Source: Woeseiaceae bacterium
Lineage (GTDB): Bacteria; Pseudomonadota; Gammaproteobacteria; Steroidobacterales; Woeseiaceae
Reading direction: 5' to 3'
Assembly (NCBI GenBank): GCA_028280615.1
Contig: JANQLK010000025.1
Span: 37,076 to 101,075 of the forward strand
Length of the DNA: 64,000 nt
Within the stretch, counting starts at the first letter, position 1; every line of letters begins with the position of its first letter. The translations under genes were made by a program, and so were the position numbers. The notes below the pieces were generated by a model. It did not search any database, was not told where the DNA came from, and saw only the letters and a list, made by a program, of their open reading frames with translations. This document shows positions 17,383-26,101 of the stretch, one piece after another.

Positions 17383-18645
17383 TCATACCACAAATTTCGT
17401 GCCCAGCCGGGGCTTCACCGAGACGTTTTTGAGCGTCGGGTATTTCGGTAAGCCTTTGACATATGGCGGATAATCTTCGCCCTTGATCAGGGGCTCCAGA
17501 TACTGCCGGCAGGCCTTGGTGATGCCGAAGCCGTCCTTGCGGATGTAGCGTTTCGGCACCATCTTTTCCTTGTTGGCGATGCGGGACAGCGGCGCCGACT
17601 CGATCGTCCAGCGGTATGGAGAGTCGGAGGTGCGCTTGATGACGGGCATGACGGCCGTCTTGCCGGCGATTGCGAGTTTGACGGCCTCCTTGCCCACCGC
17701 GTAGGCCTGCTTGAGGTCCGTCGCCGAGGCGATGTGCCGGGCCGAACGCTGCAGGTAGTCGGCGATTGCGTAGTGATACTTGTAGCCCAGATTGTCCCTG
17801 ACCATCTGTGCGACGACCGATGCGACGCCGCCGAGCTGGGCGTGGCCGAAGGCGTCGCGCGTGCCGGCTTCCGCGAGGAAGCGGCCGTCCTTGTACGCCG
17901 CGCCCTCGCTGACGACGATGACGCAGTATTCGTAGGCTTCCACGCACTGCCTGACCCGTTTGAGGAACGCCTTCTGGTCGAACGGTACTTCGGGGAACAG
18001 GATGATATGCGGCGGCTCGCCGGCACCCTCGCCCGCGAGGCCGCCCGCGGCCGCGATCCAGCCGGCGTGTCTGCCCATGACCTCGAGGATGAACACCTTG
18101 GTGGACGTCTTCGCCATCGAGGCGACGTCGCAGGCGGCCTCGCGCGTCGACACGGCAACGTACTTTGCGACCGAGCCGAAGCCCGGACAGCAGTCCGTGA
18201 CCGGTAGGTCGTTGTCGACGGTCTTGGGAATGCCGAGGCAGGTCACGGGGAATCCCATTTTGCGCGAGATCTGCGATACCTTGTGCGCCGTGTCCATCGA
18301 GTCGTTGCCGCCGTTGTAAAAGAAGTAGCCGATATCGTGTGCCCGGAAGACTTCGACGAGCCGCTCGTACTCGGCACGGTTTTCCTCGATGCCCTTGAGC
18401 TTGTAGCGCGCGGAGCCGAAGGCGCCGCCCGGCATGTTCCTCAAGGCCGCGATGGTCGCGGCCGACTCGCGGTTCGTGTCGATCATGTCTTCGGTCAATG
18501 CGCCGATGATGCCGTTGCGGCCGGCATACACGCTGGCGATCTGCTTCGGGTACTTCCGCGCGGTCTCGATGACGCCGCTGGCCGACGTATTGATCACGGC
18601 AGTCACGCCACCGGACTGGGCGTAGAACGCATTCATGGCAGGCAT
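17383..18645 (-). CDS. pfp: pyrophosphate-dependent 6-phosphofructokinase
   Basis: A 420-residue enzyme that interconverts fructose 6-phosphate and fructose 1,6-bisphosphate using PPi. Two positions decide the donor. The motif NGGNDSM (residues 111-117) has aspartate at 115 where ATP enzymes have glycine (GGDGS). The motif PKTVDND (140-146) has lysine at 141 where ATP enzymes have glycine (PGT). Both are the known PPi-type signature. The length exceeds the 320-residue bacterial ATP-PFK and fits the longer PPi-PFK group. The reaction is reversible, so the enzyme can serve glycolysis and gluconeogenesis. It is transcribed toward hppA, which uses the same PPi, and is divergent from adk. Confidence 0.93.
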   Translation of the reverse strand: MPAMNAFYAQSGGVTAVINTSASGVIETARKYPKQIASVYAGRNGIIGALTEDMIDTNRESAATIAALRNMPGGAFGSARYKLKGIEENRAEYERLVEVFRAHDIGYFFYNGGNDSMDTAHKVSQISRKMGFPVTCLGIPKTVDNDLPVTDCCPGFGSVAKYVAVSTREAACDVASMAKTSTKVFILEVMGRHAGWIAAAGGLAGEGAGEPPHIILFPEVPFDQKAFLKRVRQCVEAYEYCVIVVSEGAAYKDGRFLAEAGTRDAFGHAQLGGVASVVAQMVRDNLGYKYHYAIADYLQRSARHIASATDLKQAYAVGKEAVKLAIAGKTAVMPVIKRTSDSPYRWTIESAPLSRIANKEKMVPKRYIRKDGFGITKACRQYLEPLIKGEDYPPYVKGLPKYPTLKNVSVKPRLGTKFVV

Positions 18646-18912
18646 GGACAGCTCTCCTGGCTGGTTTTTTGTCGGGGTCGAGTCTGGCTCGGCACGCCGG
18701 AGGACTGCTCGGCATTGCCGCGGTCAGAGCATAGCGAATACGCCGGCAGGCTTCACGGGCCATCACCGATCCGCGGCCGGCGGCGCGAGACGGTCAGCCT
18801 TCCGAGGTGCAGGTTTGACCTCCGTGACTATTGTGGGTAGCTTACGTCGCCCCGACCGGTCACCCCGCCGGCGGGCTCAGGTTTCCCAAGGGGAGTAATC
18901 GAGAATCGAGCA

Positions 18913-19554
18913 ATGCGAATCGTTCTGCTGGGAGCGCCGGGTTCGGGCAAGGGAACCCAGGCCAAGATACTTTGCGAAGCCAGGGGCATCCCGCACATCT
19001 CGACGGGCGACATGCTTCGCGCCGCCGTTGCCGAGGGCACCCGCTTCGGACAGAAGGCCAAAGCCATCATGGATGCCGGCAACCTGGTTCCCGACGACGT
19101 CATGCTCGGGATCATAGCCGAGCGCCTCGCGGCGCCCGATGCAGCCGACGGCTTCATACTCGACGGCTTCCCGCGGACCCGGCAACAGGCTGCCGACCTC
19201 GATGAACTGCTCGACCAGCTCGGCGTTCCGCTCGATGCGGCCATTCTCATGAACGTCGATTTCGACGTGCTGATGAAGCGCCTGACGGGCCGCCGGACCT
19301 GCTCCAAGAGCGGCCAGCTGCTCAACGTGTACTACTCGTCGCAGTCGGACATCGATGCCGTGGCCGAGCGCGGCGGCGAGCTGTTGCAGCGCGAGGACGA
19401 CAACGAGGAGACGATCGAGAATCGCCTGAATGTCTACCGCGAGCAGACCGAGCCCGTGATCGATTTCTACAGGAAACGCGGCAATCTCACGAACGTCGAC
19501 GCCGCGGGCTCCATTGACGAGGTCAATGCGCGACTCGTGAGCGCCCTCGGGTAG
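18913..19554 (+). CDS. adk: adenylate kinase
   Basis: A 213-residue kinase that interconverts ATP + AMP and 2 ADP. The P-loop GAPGSGKGTQ is at residues 7-16, the AMP-binding HISTGDMLR follows, and FILDGFPRT is present. The LID segment between GRRT and REDD reads differently from the usual Gram-negative LID: the VxF.PPK part is replaced by a YYSSQSDID segment with one cysteine (TCSKSG), and a four-cysteine zinc site is absent. Activity should be retained since the flanking arginines and DD are kept. It is divergent from pfp and convergent with rnd, whose stop is only four bases away. Confidence 0.95.
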   Translation: MRIVLLGAPGSGKGTQAKILCEARGIPHISTGDMLRAAVAEGTRFGQKAKAIMDAGNLVPDDVMLGIIAERLAAPDAADGFILDGFPRTRQQAADLDELLDQLGVPLDAAILMNVDFDVLMKRLTGRRTCSKSGQLLNVYYSSQSDIDAVAERGGELLQREDDNEETIENRLNVYREQTEPVIDFYRKRGNLTNVDAAGSIDEVNARLVSALG

Positions 19555-19557
19555 CCG

Positions 19558-20631
19558 CTAAATCAGCGACAGCAAATCATCGCCGACCAGTTCCCGGCGC
19601 CAGCCCGCCAGCACCTTCGATTCCCGGCCCTCATTCGTCAATATCGCGGTCAGGTCCTTGCGCGAGGCAATCGTTTCCGCGGCAACGCCCAGGTCGTCCG
19701 CGCATTCCGAGACCCGCCTCTGCAGCGCCTTGAGCTGTTGCTTCTGCGCCTCCGTGGGCGCGGCCGGCGGTTGGTAGTCGTGGCTGTCGTCGTCGGCGCC
19801 CTCGATCGCAGCGAGTATGGCCTTGCCCGAGCGTTTGACGACTTTGTCGGGCAACTCGTCGACTCGTCCCAGTTCGCGCAGGTTGCCCGGGGCCTTGAAT
19901 GCGATGTCGATCAGCACATTGTCGCGCAGGATCCACTGCCGAGGCCGATCGAGGCGTACGGCCTCCTGTTCGCGCCAACCGGCGAGCCGCGCCGCCACGG
20001 CGCGCCGCCGGCCGCGCAGGTTGCGCGCGCCTTTCAGCCGCTCCACGGCCCGGCTTGCGTCGACCTCGTACAGGGCCGAGTCCAGCAGCTCGGCCGAGTC
20101 GGCTTTGGCCCACTGCAAACGACCCTTGGCGTCGAGCCTTTCGGACAAGACGTCGCGGGCCTCGAGCAGGTATTCGACGTCCTCCGCGGCGTACTCGAGT
20201 AGCTCCCTCGGCAGCGGCCGCCGCGACCAGTCGGCGCGTGTATGCGATTTCGGCAGTTTGACATCGAACAGCGCTTCCACGAGTCCCGCGTAACCAATCT
20301 GCGTCTGAAAGCCCAGCAGGCCCGCAGCGACCTGCGTGTCGAACAGCGCATCGGGCATGCGTCCCGACGCCTGGTAGATCACCTCGATGTCCTGGCGGGC
20401 CGAATGGATGACCCAGGTCCGCGCGCAGAGGATCGTCCAGAAGTCCGCGAGGTCGTCGCCCGCCAGCGGGTCCACGCAGTAGATCTCGTCGGGCGTCGCG
20501 AGCTGCACGAGGCATAGCTGAGCGAAGTAGGTACGTTCGCGCATGAACTCGGTATCCACGGCGACCGGGTCGTGCGATTCAATGCGGGAACTTAGGTGAT
20601 CGGGGCGATCGACGGTCATGAGCGCGGGCAT
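19558..20631 (-). CDS. rnd: ribonuclease D
   Basis: A 357-residue 3'-to-5' exoribonuclease that trims tRNA and other small RNA precursors. The DEDD exonuclease domain covers about residues 1-170: DTEFMRE has the first Asp-Glu pair, HSARQDIEV the second Asp, and a tyrosine-type final motif lies at YAAEDVEYLL. One HRDC helical domain follows at about 205-285, then a C-terminal region to 357 that is usual for RNase D. It may begin at residue 1 or at the methionine at residue 5. It is convergent with adk and divergent from the small membrane-protein gene at 20662. Confidence 0.93.
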   Translation of the reverse strand: MPALMTVDRPDHLSSRIESHDPVAVDTEFMRERTYFAQLCLVQLATPDEIYCVDPLAGDDLADFWTILCARTWVIHSARQDIEVIYQASGRMPDALFDTQVAAGLLGFQTQIGYAGLVEALFDVKLPKSHTRADWSRRPLPRELLEYAAEDVEYLLEARDVLSERLDAKGRLQWAKADSAELLDSALYEVDASRAVERLKGARNLRGRRRAVAARLAGWREQEAVRLDRPRQWILRDNVLIDIAFKAPGNLRELGRVDELPDKVVKRSGKAILAAIEGADDDSHDYQPPAAPTEAQKQQLKALQRRVSECADDLGVAAETIASRKDLTAILTNEGRESKVLAGWRRELVGDDLLSLI

Positions 20632-20661
20632 GCCGGGAGGTTAACATGCGATCATTGACAC

Positions 20662-21150
20662 ATGGTCACACTGATCCAAACGCTGCTGGACATTACGCTG
20701 TTGCGCAAGGGTCCCGAGGCGATTCCGGCCTCCTGGTTCCTGTTCGGCGTAACCGTCCTGTTGCGCACCTTCGCGGTGATTCTGCTCGTCGTCGCCATCG
20801 AGCAGTTCACGCTCAAGTCGGTGCGACTCGACCTGGTCGTCTGGCTCGTCGGGCTGCTGTGCTTCGGTACCGTGCTGGTCATGGCGGGGAAACGCGAGCG
20901 GCTGGCGCCGACCATGACGGCGCTGGTCGGTATCGGCGCTATTGTCACCTTTGCGATGCTGGTCGTGACCGTCGTCGGCGGTGCGCTGTTCGCGGACCAA
21001 CCCGTCGCAACGGTCGCCCAGCTCGTGCTGCTCTGGTCGGTGATCGTCAAAGGCCATATCATGGCGCGCGCGACCGGCTGGCACTGGTATGCCGGCCTGC
21101 TGATTTCGCTGGGCGTGCTGCTGTTGCAGCTGATCGCGGGCCAGCAGTGA
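20662..21150 (+). CDS. four-helix inner-membrane protein of unknown function
   Basis: A 162-residue protein with four evident hydrophobic helices: about 25-45 (FLFGVTVLLRTFAVILLVVA), 57-75, 85-107 and 140-160. There is no signal peptide and no soluble domain. I do not recognise the family. It starts 30 bases from the rnd start on the opposite strand and ends 24 bases before mpl, so it is probably cotranscribed with mpl. A role in the envelope is possible from context only. Confidence 0.6.
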   Translation: MVTLIQTLLDITLLRKGPEAIPASWFLFGVTVLLRTFAVILLVVAIEQFTLKSVRLDLVVWLVGLLCFGTVLVMAGKRERLAPTMTALVGIGAIVTFAMLVVTVVGGALFADQPVATVAQLVLLWSVIVKGHIMARATGWHWYAGLLISLGVLLLQLIAGQQ

Positions 21151-21173
21151 CACCCGGGAGACACTGAGCGGGC

Positions 21174-22544
21174 ATGCACGTACACATCCTAGGCATCTGC
21201 GGCACGTTCATGGGCGGCGTCGCGGCCCTCGCCGTCAAGGCCGGCCACAGGGTTACCGGCTGCGACGATAACGTCTATCCGCCGATGAGCACGCAGCTCA
21301 GGAACCTGGGCGTCGACATCCATGAGGGTTTCGATGCGGAGCAGCTCGACAAGGCTCCGGACTGCGTCGTCGTCGGCAATGTCATGAGCCGCGGCAGCCC
21401 GGTCGTCGAGGCGATGCTCGAGCGCGACATGCCCTACCAGTCGGGCCCGCAGTGGCTGGCCGAACACGTCCTGCGCGGCCGCCATGTGTTCGCAATTTCC
21501 GGCACGCACGGCAAGACGACGACGGCGAGCCTGCTTGCCTGGATACTCGACGATGCCGGCATGAAGCCCGGGTTCCTGATCGGCGGCGTGCCGGCCAACT
21601 TCGGTGTCTCGGCCCGCTACGGCGAAGGCGCACCGTTCGTCGTCGAGGCGGACGAGTACGACACGGCGTTCTTCGACAAGCGCGCGAAGTTCGTTCACTA
21701 CCGGCCGCGTACGCTGGTCCTCAACAATCTCGAGTACGACCACGCCGACATCTACGCGGATCTCGACGCGATCAAGTGGCAATTTCACCAGCTCATTCGG
21801 ACCGTGCCCGGCAACGGCCGGATTTTCATGAACGGCGCCGACGAGAACCTGCGCGCATTGCTGGAGATGGGCTGCTGGACGCCGGTCGAGCGATTCGGGC
21901 TCGACGAATCCCACGACTGGCAGGGCACGTACACGGATGCGGTCGAGCGTACGCTCGAGATTCGCGACCCGAAAAATCGTCGCGCGGATACCCGCTGGCA
22001 GCTGGGCGGCCGGCACAACCTCGAGAATGCCGTCGCGGCCGTAGCGGCCGCCGTGAGGGCGGGCGTGAGCGTCGATCGCGCGGTCAGCGCACTGTCACGC
22101 TTCGACGGCGTCAAGCGGCGCATGGAACGGACGGCCACCGTGGCCGACATCGCGATCTACGACGATTTCGCGCATCATCCGACCGCGATCCAGAGGACCA
22201 TCGAGGCGATGCGCCGGCGTCACCCGGGGCAGCGGATCATGGTCGCCGTCGAGCCGCGCTCGAATACGATGAAGCTGGGCGTCCACAACGACGAATTCGC
22301 CGCGTCTCTGGCCGGCGCCGACCACGTCTATCTCTATCGTCCCGCCGACATGGGCGCGGACTTCGACCTGGCGCTCGAGCCGCTGGGCGATAAAATCGAT
22401 GTATTCTCGGACTACGACCAGCTCGTCAACGGTCTGGCGACAGGCGTCGCCACGGGCGACCGGGTCGTGTTCATGAGCAACGGCGGCTTCGGCGGGGCGC
22501 GCCAGACGCTGACCGCCGTCCTGCAGAGAACGCGGAGCCGCTGA
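21174..22544 (+). CDS. mpl: UDP-N-acetylmuramate:L-alanyl-gamma-D-glutamyl-meso-diaminopimelate ligase
   Basis: A 456-residue Mur ligase used in peptidoglycan recycling. It attaches the recovered L-Ala-D-Glu-mDAP tripeptide to UDP-MurNAc. The N-terminal Rossmann start is HILGICGTFMGGVA, the ATP loop is SGTHGKTTT near residues 106-114, then EADEYDTAFFDKR and LNNLEYDHADIY, all typical of Mpl rather than MurC. Normal length. It is followed after 18 bases by the LON-domain gene. Presence of this gene indicates mDAP-type peptidoglycan recycling. Confidence 0.95.
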   Translation: MHVHILGICGTFMGGVAALAVKAGHRVTGCDDNVYPPMSTQLRNLGVDIHEGFDAEQLDKAPDCVVVGNVMSRGSPVVEAMLERDMPYQSGPQWLAEHVLRGRHVFAISGTHGKTTTASLLAWILDDAGMKPGFLIGGVPANFGVSARYGEGAPFVVEADEYDTAFFDKRAKFVHYRPRTLVLNNLEYDHADIYADLDAIKWQFHQLIRTVPGNGRIFMNGADENLRALLEMGCWTPVERFGLDESHDWQGTYTDAVERTLEIRDPKNRRADTRWQLGGRHNLENAVAAVAAAVRAGVSVDRAVSALSRFDGVKRRMERTATVADIAIYDDFAHHPTAIQRTIEAMRRRHPGQRIMVAVEPRSNTMKLGVHNDEFAASLAGADHVYLYRPADMGADFDLALEPLGDKIDVFSDYDQLVNGLATGVATGDRVVFMSNGGFGGARQTLTAVLQRTRSR

Positions 22545-22562
22545 GCTCCGTCCGGAGAGCGC

Positions 22563-23156
22563 ATGAGAGTACCGCTGTTTCCGTTGAATACCGTCCTGTT
22601 TCCGGGTGGCCCGCTGCCGCTCAGAATCTTCGAGGCGCGCTATGTCGACATGATTAGCGAACGGATGCGCAGCGAGGGACCGTTCGGCGTCCTCTTGATC
22701 AGGGAGGGCAAGGAAGCGCAGGGGCCCGCGTCGACGGTCGACGTCGGCACCCTGGCGCGCATCACGGACTTCTACCAGGGTAGCGACGGGCTGCTCGGCG
22801 TCACGGCGATCGGCGACCAACGGTTTCGGCTCAAGTCTGCCCAGCTCGAGGCCGACGGGCTCAATGTCGGTGACATCGAACTGCTGCCGGACGATCCGGA
22901 GATTGCGGTGCCCGACGCCTACCGCGGCGTCGCCGACATCCTGGAGGGCGTGCTCGACGACCTCGGACGCCTGTATGAATCGCTGCCTCGACGCTACGAA
23001 GATGCCGGCTGGCTCAGCTACCGCTTCGTCGAGATTCTGCCCATCGACCTCGAGCAAAAGCAGATCTGCCTCGAGATGAGCGATCCGCTCGAACGGCTCA
23101 AGCTCGTCGTCGAGCTGCTCGAAAGCGTCAAGGGGCCCGGCCGCGAGGCGTCCTGA
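22563..23156 (+). CDS. LON N-terminal (substrate-binding) domain protein
   Basis: A 197-residue soluble protein equal to the N-terminal LON domain alone (VPLFPLNTVLFPGGPLPLRIFE at the start, split here for reading). The AAA and protease parts of Lon are absent. Family members are common in Proteobacteria, and their molecular role is not established; peptide binding or chaperone-like roles have been suggested. It is 18 bases after mpl and convergent with hemL over an imperfect hairpin, so mpl and this gene probably share a transcript. Confidence 0.88.
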   Translation: MRVPLFPLNTVLFPGGPLPLRIFEARYVDMISERMRSEGPFGVLLIREGKEAQGPASTVDVGTLARITDFYQGSDGLLGVTAIGDQRFRLKSAQLEADGLNVGDIELLPDDPEIAVPDAYRGVADILEGVLDDLGRLYESLPRRYEDAGWLSYRFVEILPIDLEQKQICLEMSDPLERLKLVVELLESVKGPGREAS

Positions 23157-23187
23157 GCCCGCGAATCGGTGACGGATTCGGGCTGGC
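23156..23187. repeat. gene-end hairpin repeat between the LON gene and hemL
   Basis: AGCCCGCGAATC and GATTCGGGCT can pair around ggtgacg, with one bulge. The stretch 23160-23187 matches 42471-42498 at 25 of 28 bases, and the stem resembles the perfect palindrome ending waaA (9888-9912). All three lie at the 3' ends of convergent genes, so a bidirectional transcript-end function is plausible. Confidence 0.5.
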
Positions 23188-24456
23188 TCAGATGCGGCTC
23201 AGGACCGTCTTCGCCGCTTCGAGGGTCTGGTCGATTTCGGCGTCGCCGTGCTGGGCCGAAACGAAGCCCGCCTCGAAAGCCGACGGTGCGAGGTAAACGC
23301 CTTCGTCCAGCATGCCGTGGAAGAACGCGCGGAAGCGGTCGATATCGGCGCCGGCGACCTCATCGAAGCTCTGCACCGGGTCCGCATCCGTGAACACGAA
23401 GCCGAACATGCCGCCCTCGCAGTCGACGGTCATGGGAATGCCCGCGCTGTCGGCCGCAGCCTTCAGGCCCTCGGCGAGCCGCCGGGTTTGCGCACCGAGC
23501 CGGTCGTAAAAGCCGTCGACATCGATGTTGTCCAGTGTAGCGAGGCCCGCAGCCATCGCCACCGGATTGCCCGACAGCGTGCCCGCCTGGTAGACGGGTC
23601 CTTCCGGCGCGATGCTCGACATGACGTCCGCGCGTCCGCCAAAGGCCGCCGCCGGCATGCCGCCGCCGACGATCTTGCCGAGCGTCGTCAGGTCGGGCTC
23701 GATGCCGAACACTTCCTGCGCGCCGCCCCTGGCGACACGGAAGCCCGTCATGACCTCGTCGAAGATCAGCAGTGCGCCCGCCCCGGAGCATTCGTCTCTT
23801 AGCGTCTCCAGGAAACCGGGCGCGGGCCGCACGAAATTCATGTTGCCCGCGACGGGTTCGACGATGACGCAGGCGATCTCGTCGCCCAGCTCCGAGAATG
23901 CCGCGCGGACCTCGTCGGCGTCATTGAAGGTCAGCGTGATCGTGTGCTCGGCGAGCCCCGCCGGGACGCCGGGCGAACTCGGCACGCCGAGCGTCAGCGC
24001 GCCCGACCCGGCCTTGATGAGCAGCGAGTCGGAATGACCGTGATAGCAACCTTCGAACTTGATGATCTTGTCGCGCCCGGTGTGGCCTCTCGCCAGGCGG
24101 ATGGCGCTCATCGTTGCCTCCGTGCCCGAGCTGACCATGCGGATCTTTTCGATCGACGGTACGAGTTTGCGCACCTTCCGCGCCATCCGGGTCTCGAGAA
24201 CGCAGGGCGCCCCGAAGCTCAGGCTGTTTCGGGCCGTGGAAGCGACCGCTTCGATGACGGCCGGATGGGCGTGGCCGAGGATCATGGGTCCCCATGAGCC
24301 GATGTAGTCGATCAGCTTACGGCCATCCTCGGTTTCGAGCCACGCGCCCCTGGCGCTCTTGAAGAAGATCGGCTCGCCGCCGACGCCGGCGAACGCCCGG
24401 ACCGGCGAGTTTACGCCGCCCGCGATGACCTCACGGGCATCATCGAAGAGATTCAT
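23188..24456 (-). CDS. hemL: glutamate-1-semialdehyde 2,1-aminomutase
   Basis: A 422-residue PLP enzyme that converts glutamate-1-semialdehyde to 5-aminolevulinate in the C5 heme pathway. The start [20 protein letters not shown] lacks a few N-terminal residues seen in many homologues but keeps GGVNSPVR. The PLP lysine is in [12 protein letters not shown], with the pyridoxal-binding FDEVMTGFR before it. It is the last gene of the metK-ahcY-cpdA-traB-hemL run and overlaps the end of the TraB-like gene by 17 bases. Heme is needed by the cytochrome bc1 proteins encoded further on. Confidence 0.96.
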   Translation of the reverse strand: MNLFDDAREVIAGGVNSPVRAFAGVGGEPIFFKSARGAWLETEDGRKLIDYIGSWGPMILGHAHPAVIEAVASTARNSLSFGAPCVLETRMARKVRKLVPSIEKIRMVSSGTEATMSAIRLARGHTGRDKIIKFEGCYHGHSDSLLIKAGSGALTLGVPSSPGVPAGLAEHTITLTFNDADEVRAAFSELGDEIACVIVEPVAGNMNFVRPAPGFLETLRDECSGAGALLIFDEVMTGFRVARGGAQEVFGIEPDLTTLGKIVGGGMPAAAFGGRADVMSSIAPEGPVYQAGTLSGNPVAMAAGLATLDNIDVDGFYDRLGAQTRRLAEGLKAAADSAGIPMTVDCEGGMFGFVFTDADPVQSFDEVAGADIDRFRAFFHGMLDEGVYLAPSAFEAGFVSAQHGDAEIDQTLEAAKTVLSRI

Positions 24457-25327
24457 GCATCTGGCCTATGTCGATTCCACGGGCGGATAGTAACGCGGGC
24501 ACGCCTTCGTCCCCAACAAGATGCAGCGCGCCGACCACGACGAGGTAGTCGTGCTTCTCGTCGAGCAGGTCGACGATCGTTTCCGTCCAGCGGCGATTCC
24601 GGTCGACGACGATGGTCTCATAGAGTTCGCGAGACTCGGCCATCTCATCGAGCATCGTCGCTTCGAGGAAGCCGACGTCGCCGTGCCGCCAGGCGCGCAC
24701 CATGTCGTCCATCATCGCCTCGACCTCGGCCCCCTCGGCGAGCGTCCGCATCAAAAGCTCGGTCTGCGCCGCGAGCGTCAGGCCGTCGAGGAACGCAAGT
24801 TGCTCTTCGATGGTCTCGAAGCCCTCGATGCGTTTGCCGTCCTGCGACGCCTGCATGGCCATGTGCATCTCGATGCCGTACAGCGGATTGAAACCGATCC
24901 TCAACAGCACCATTTGCTCGAGCGTCACGGCGGCCAGCCAGGGCTCCGTCTTGCTGAGCAAATCGAGCGGCAGGTCCATCTCATCGGCCAGCCGGCTCGC
25001 CTCGGCGTACTTCTCGACGCCAACGAGCGACTCGAGCGATTCGTCGCCCCGGATGAGGCCCAGGCGATTACTCGCCGCCTGCACGTCGGCCGGGTTCAGG
25101 TCGTCCATGTCGAGTTCCATGTACAGGAACTCGGCATCCTCGTAGGCGGCCTCGATGACGGCCGGCAGCGGGTGATCCTCGCGCCTCAAAAGGTGCACGG
25201 AGCCGAGCAGGTAGACGACGTTGTCGCGGCCCTCGGCCTTCCACATCGAGACGGGATGCGTTTCCGCGGCGGCCGAGGACGACAGCAGGGCCCAGGCGAG
25301 CATCGGTGCAAGTGAACGCAGGCTCAT
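24440..25327 (-). CDS. TraB/GumN family protein, exported
   Basis: A protein of about 295 residues. A signal peptide ([19 protein letters not shown]) precedes the TraB/GumN/Tiki-like fold. The two family motifs are visible: LLGSVHLL near residue 42 and [11 protein letters not shown] near the C-terminus, each with a conserved histidine. Tiki-type relatives are metalloproteases; activity for bacterial GumN proteins is not established. I chose ATG 25327, which overlaps the stop of the upstream phosphodiesterase gene as ATGA; a GTG at 25333 is the alternative. It overlaps hemL at its end, so it is tightly coupled in the operon. Confidence 0.82.
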   Translation of the reverse strand: MSLRSLAPMLAWALLSSSAAAETHPVSMWKAEGRDNVVYLLGSVHLLRREDHPLPAVIEAAYEDAEFLYMELDMDDLNPADVQAASNRLGLIRGDESLESLVGVEKYAEASRLADEMDLPLDLLSKTEPWLAAVTLEQMVLLRIGFNPLYGIEMHMAMQASQDGKRIEGFETIEEQLAFLDGLTLAAQTELLMRTLAEGAEVEAMMDDMVRAWRHGDVGFLEATMLDEMAESRELYETIVVDRNRRWTETIVDLLDEKHDYLVVVGALHLVGDEGVPALLSARGIDIGQMHESLR

Positions 25328-26100
25328 ATCCACACCAGTGTCGTGTCGAAGCGGCCGTCGGGCTTGAGCTCGATCCGCCGGTACGCCGGTGGCCGATCGT
25401 CGACCGCGAATTCGTCGCTCATCGGCTTGAATTGCCGGCAGGTCGACGGGGTGCCGATGACCTGCAGATCGCCATGGCGTTTGTCGTAGGCCTGGTGGAC
25501 ATGCCCGAACAGGACGGCACGGGTCTTGGAGTTACCGGCAAGGCGCTCGAGCACGGCGTCGGCCGCTTCCATGCCCACCGAGTCGAGCCAGCGGCTGCCC
25601 ACATCCACGGGCGCGTGGTGCATGAACACCAGGGCATGTTGCGGCTCGGCAGCCGCAAGCGCCGCCTCGAGGCGCTCGAACTCCGCGTCGGCGATGGCGC
25701 CGCTCGCGAGGCCTTCGACGCGCGTGTCGACGCCGGCGAGTATCCAGTCGTCCTGTGCGGCAATCGACGTGATCTGGAAGGGCGGGCGTGGCAACGTCTC
25801 CTCCATCAGCGCAGGAACGTCGTGGTTACCGGGCACGACGTGCACCGGAAGCTCGAGCGCGCCGAGTTGCGCGGCGAAGCGCCGGTAGGCGCCTTCGGAA
25901 TCGTCCTGGACGAGGTCGCCCGTGGCGATGACGAGGTCGGCCGTCCAGTCGGCGTCGCGGTAGTGATCGAGGACGCGTGCGAGGGATTCCGCCGTGACCA
26001 CGCCGCGGAGCTCGCCGTCCGCGTCGGCGAACAGGTGCGGGTCCGTCAAATGCAGGACCCGCACCGTCGTGTTCCCGCTGCTCGGGTGGGATACCGACAA
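25324..26100 (-). CDS. cpdA: metallophosphoesterase, CpdA-like (3',5'-cyclic nucleotide phosphodiesterase family)
   Basis: A calcineurin-type phosphoesterase of about 258 residues. The metal-binding motifs appear in order: LTDPHLF, ATGDLVQDD, VPGNHDVP, FMHHAPVDVGS and FGHVHQAY. This is the CpdA pattern, an enzyme that hydrolyses cAMP, though other small phosphoesters are possible. The longest start is TTG 26100, two bases after ahcY; a GTG at 26064 preceded by GGGAA may be used instead, since the first 12 residues look unlike the family. It lies between ahcY and the TraB-like gene and overlaps the latter. Confidence 0.82.
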   Translation of the reverse strand: MSVSHPSSGNTTVRVLHLTDPHLFADADGELRGVVTAESLARVLDHYRDADWTADLVIATGDLVQDDSEGAYRRFAAQLGALELPVHVVPGNHDVPALMEETLPRPPFQITSIAAQDDWILAGVDTRVEGLASGAIADAEFERLEAALAAAEPQHALVFMHHAPVDVGSRWLDSVGMEAADAVLERLAGNSKTRAVLFGHVHQAYDKRHGDLQVIGTPSTCRQFKPMSDEFAVDDRPPAYRRIELKPDGRFDTTLVWI

Positions 26101-26101
26101 A

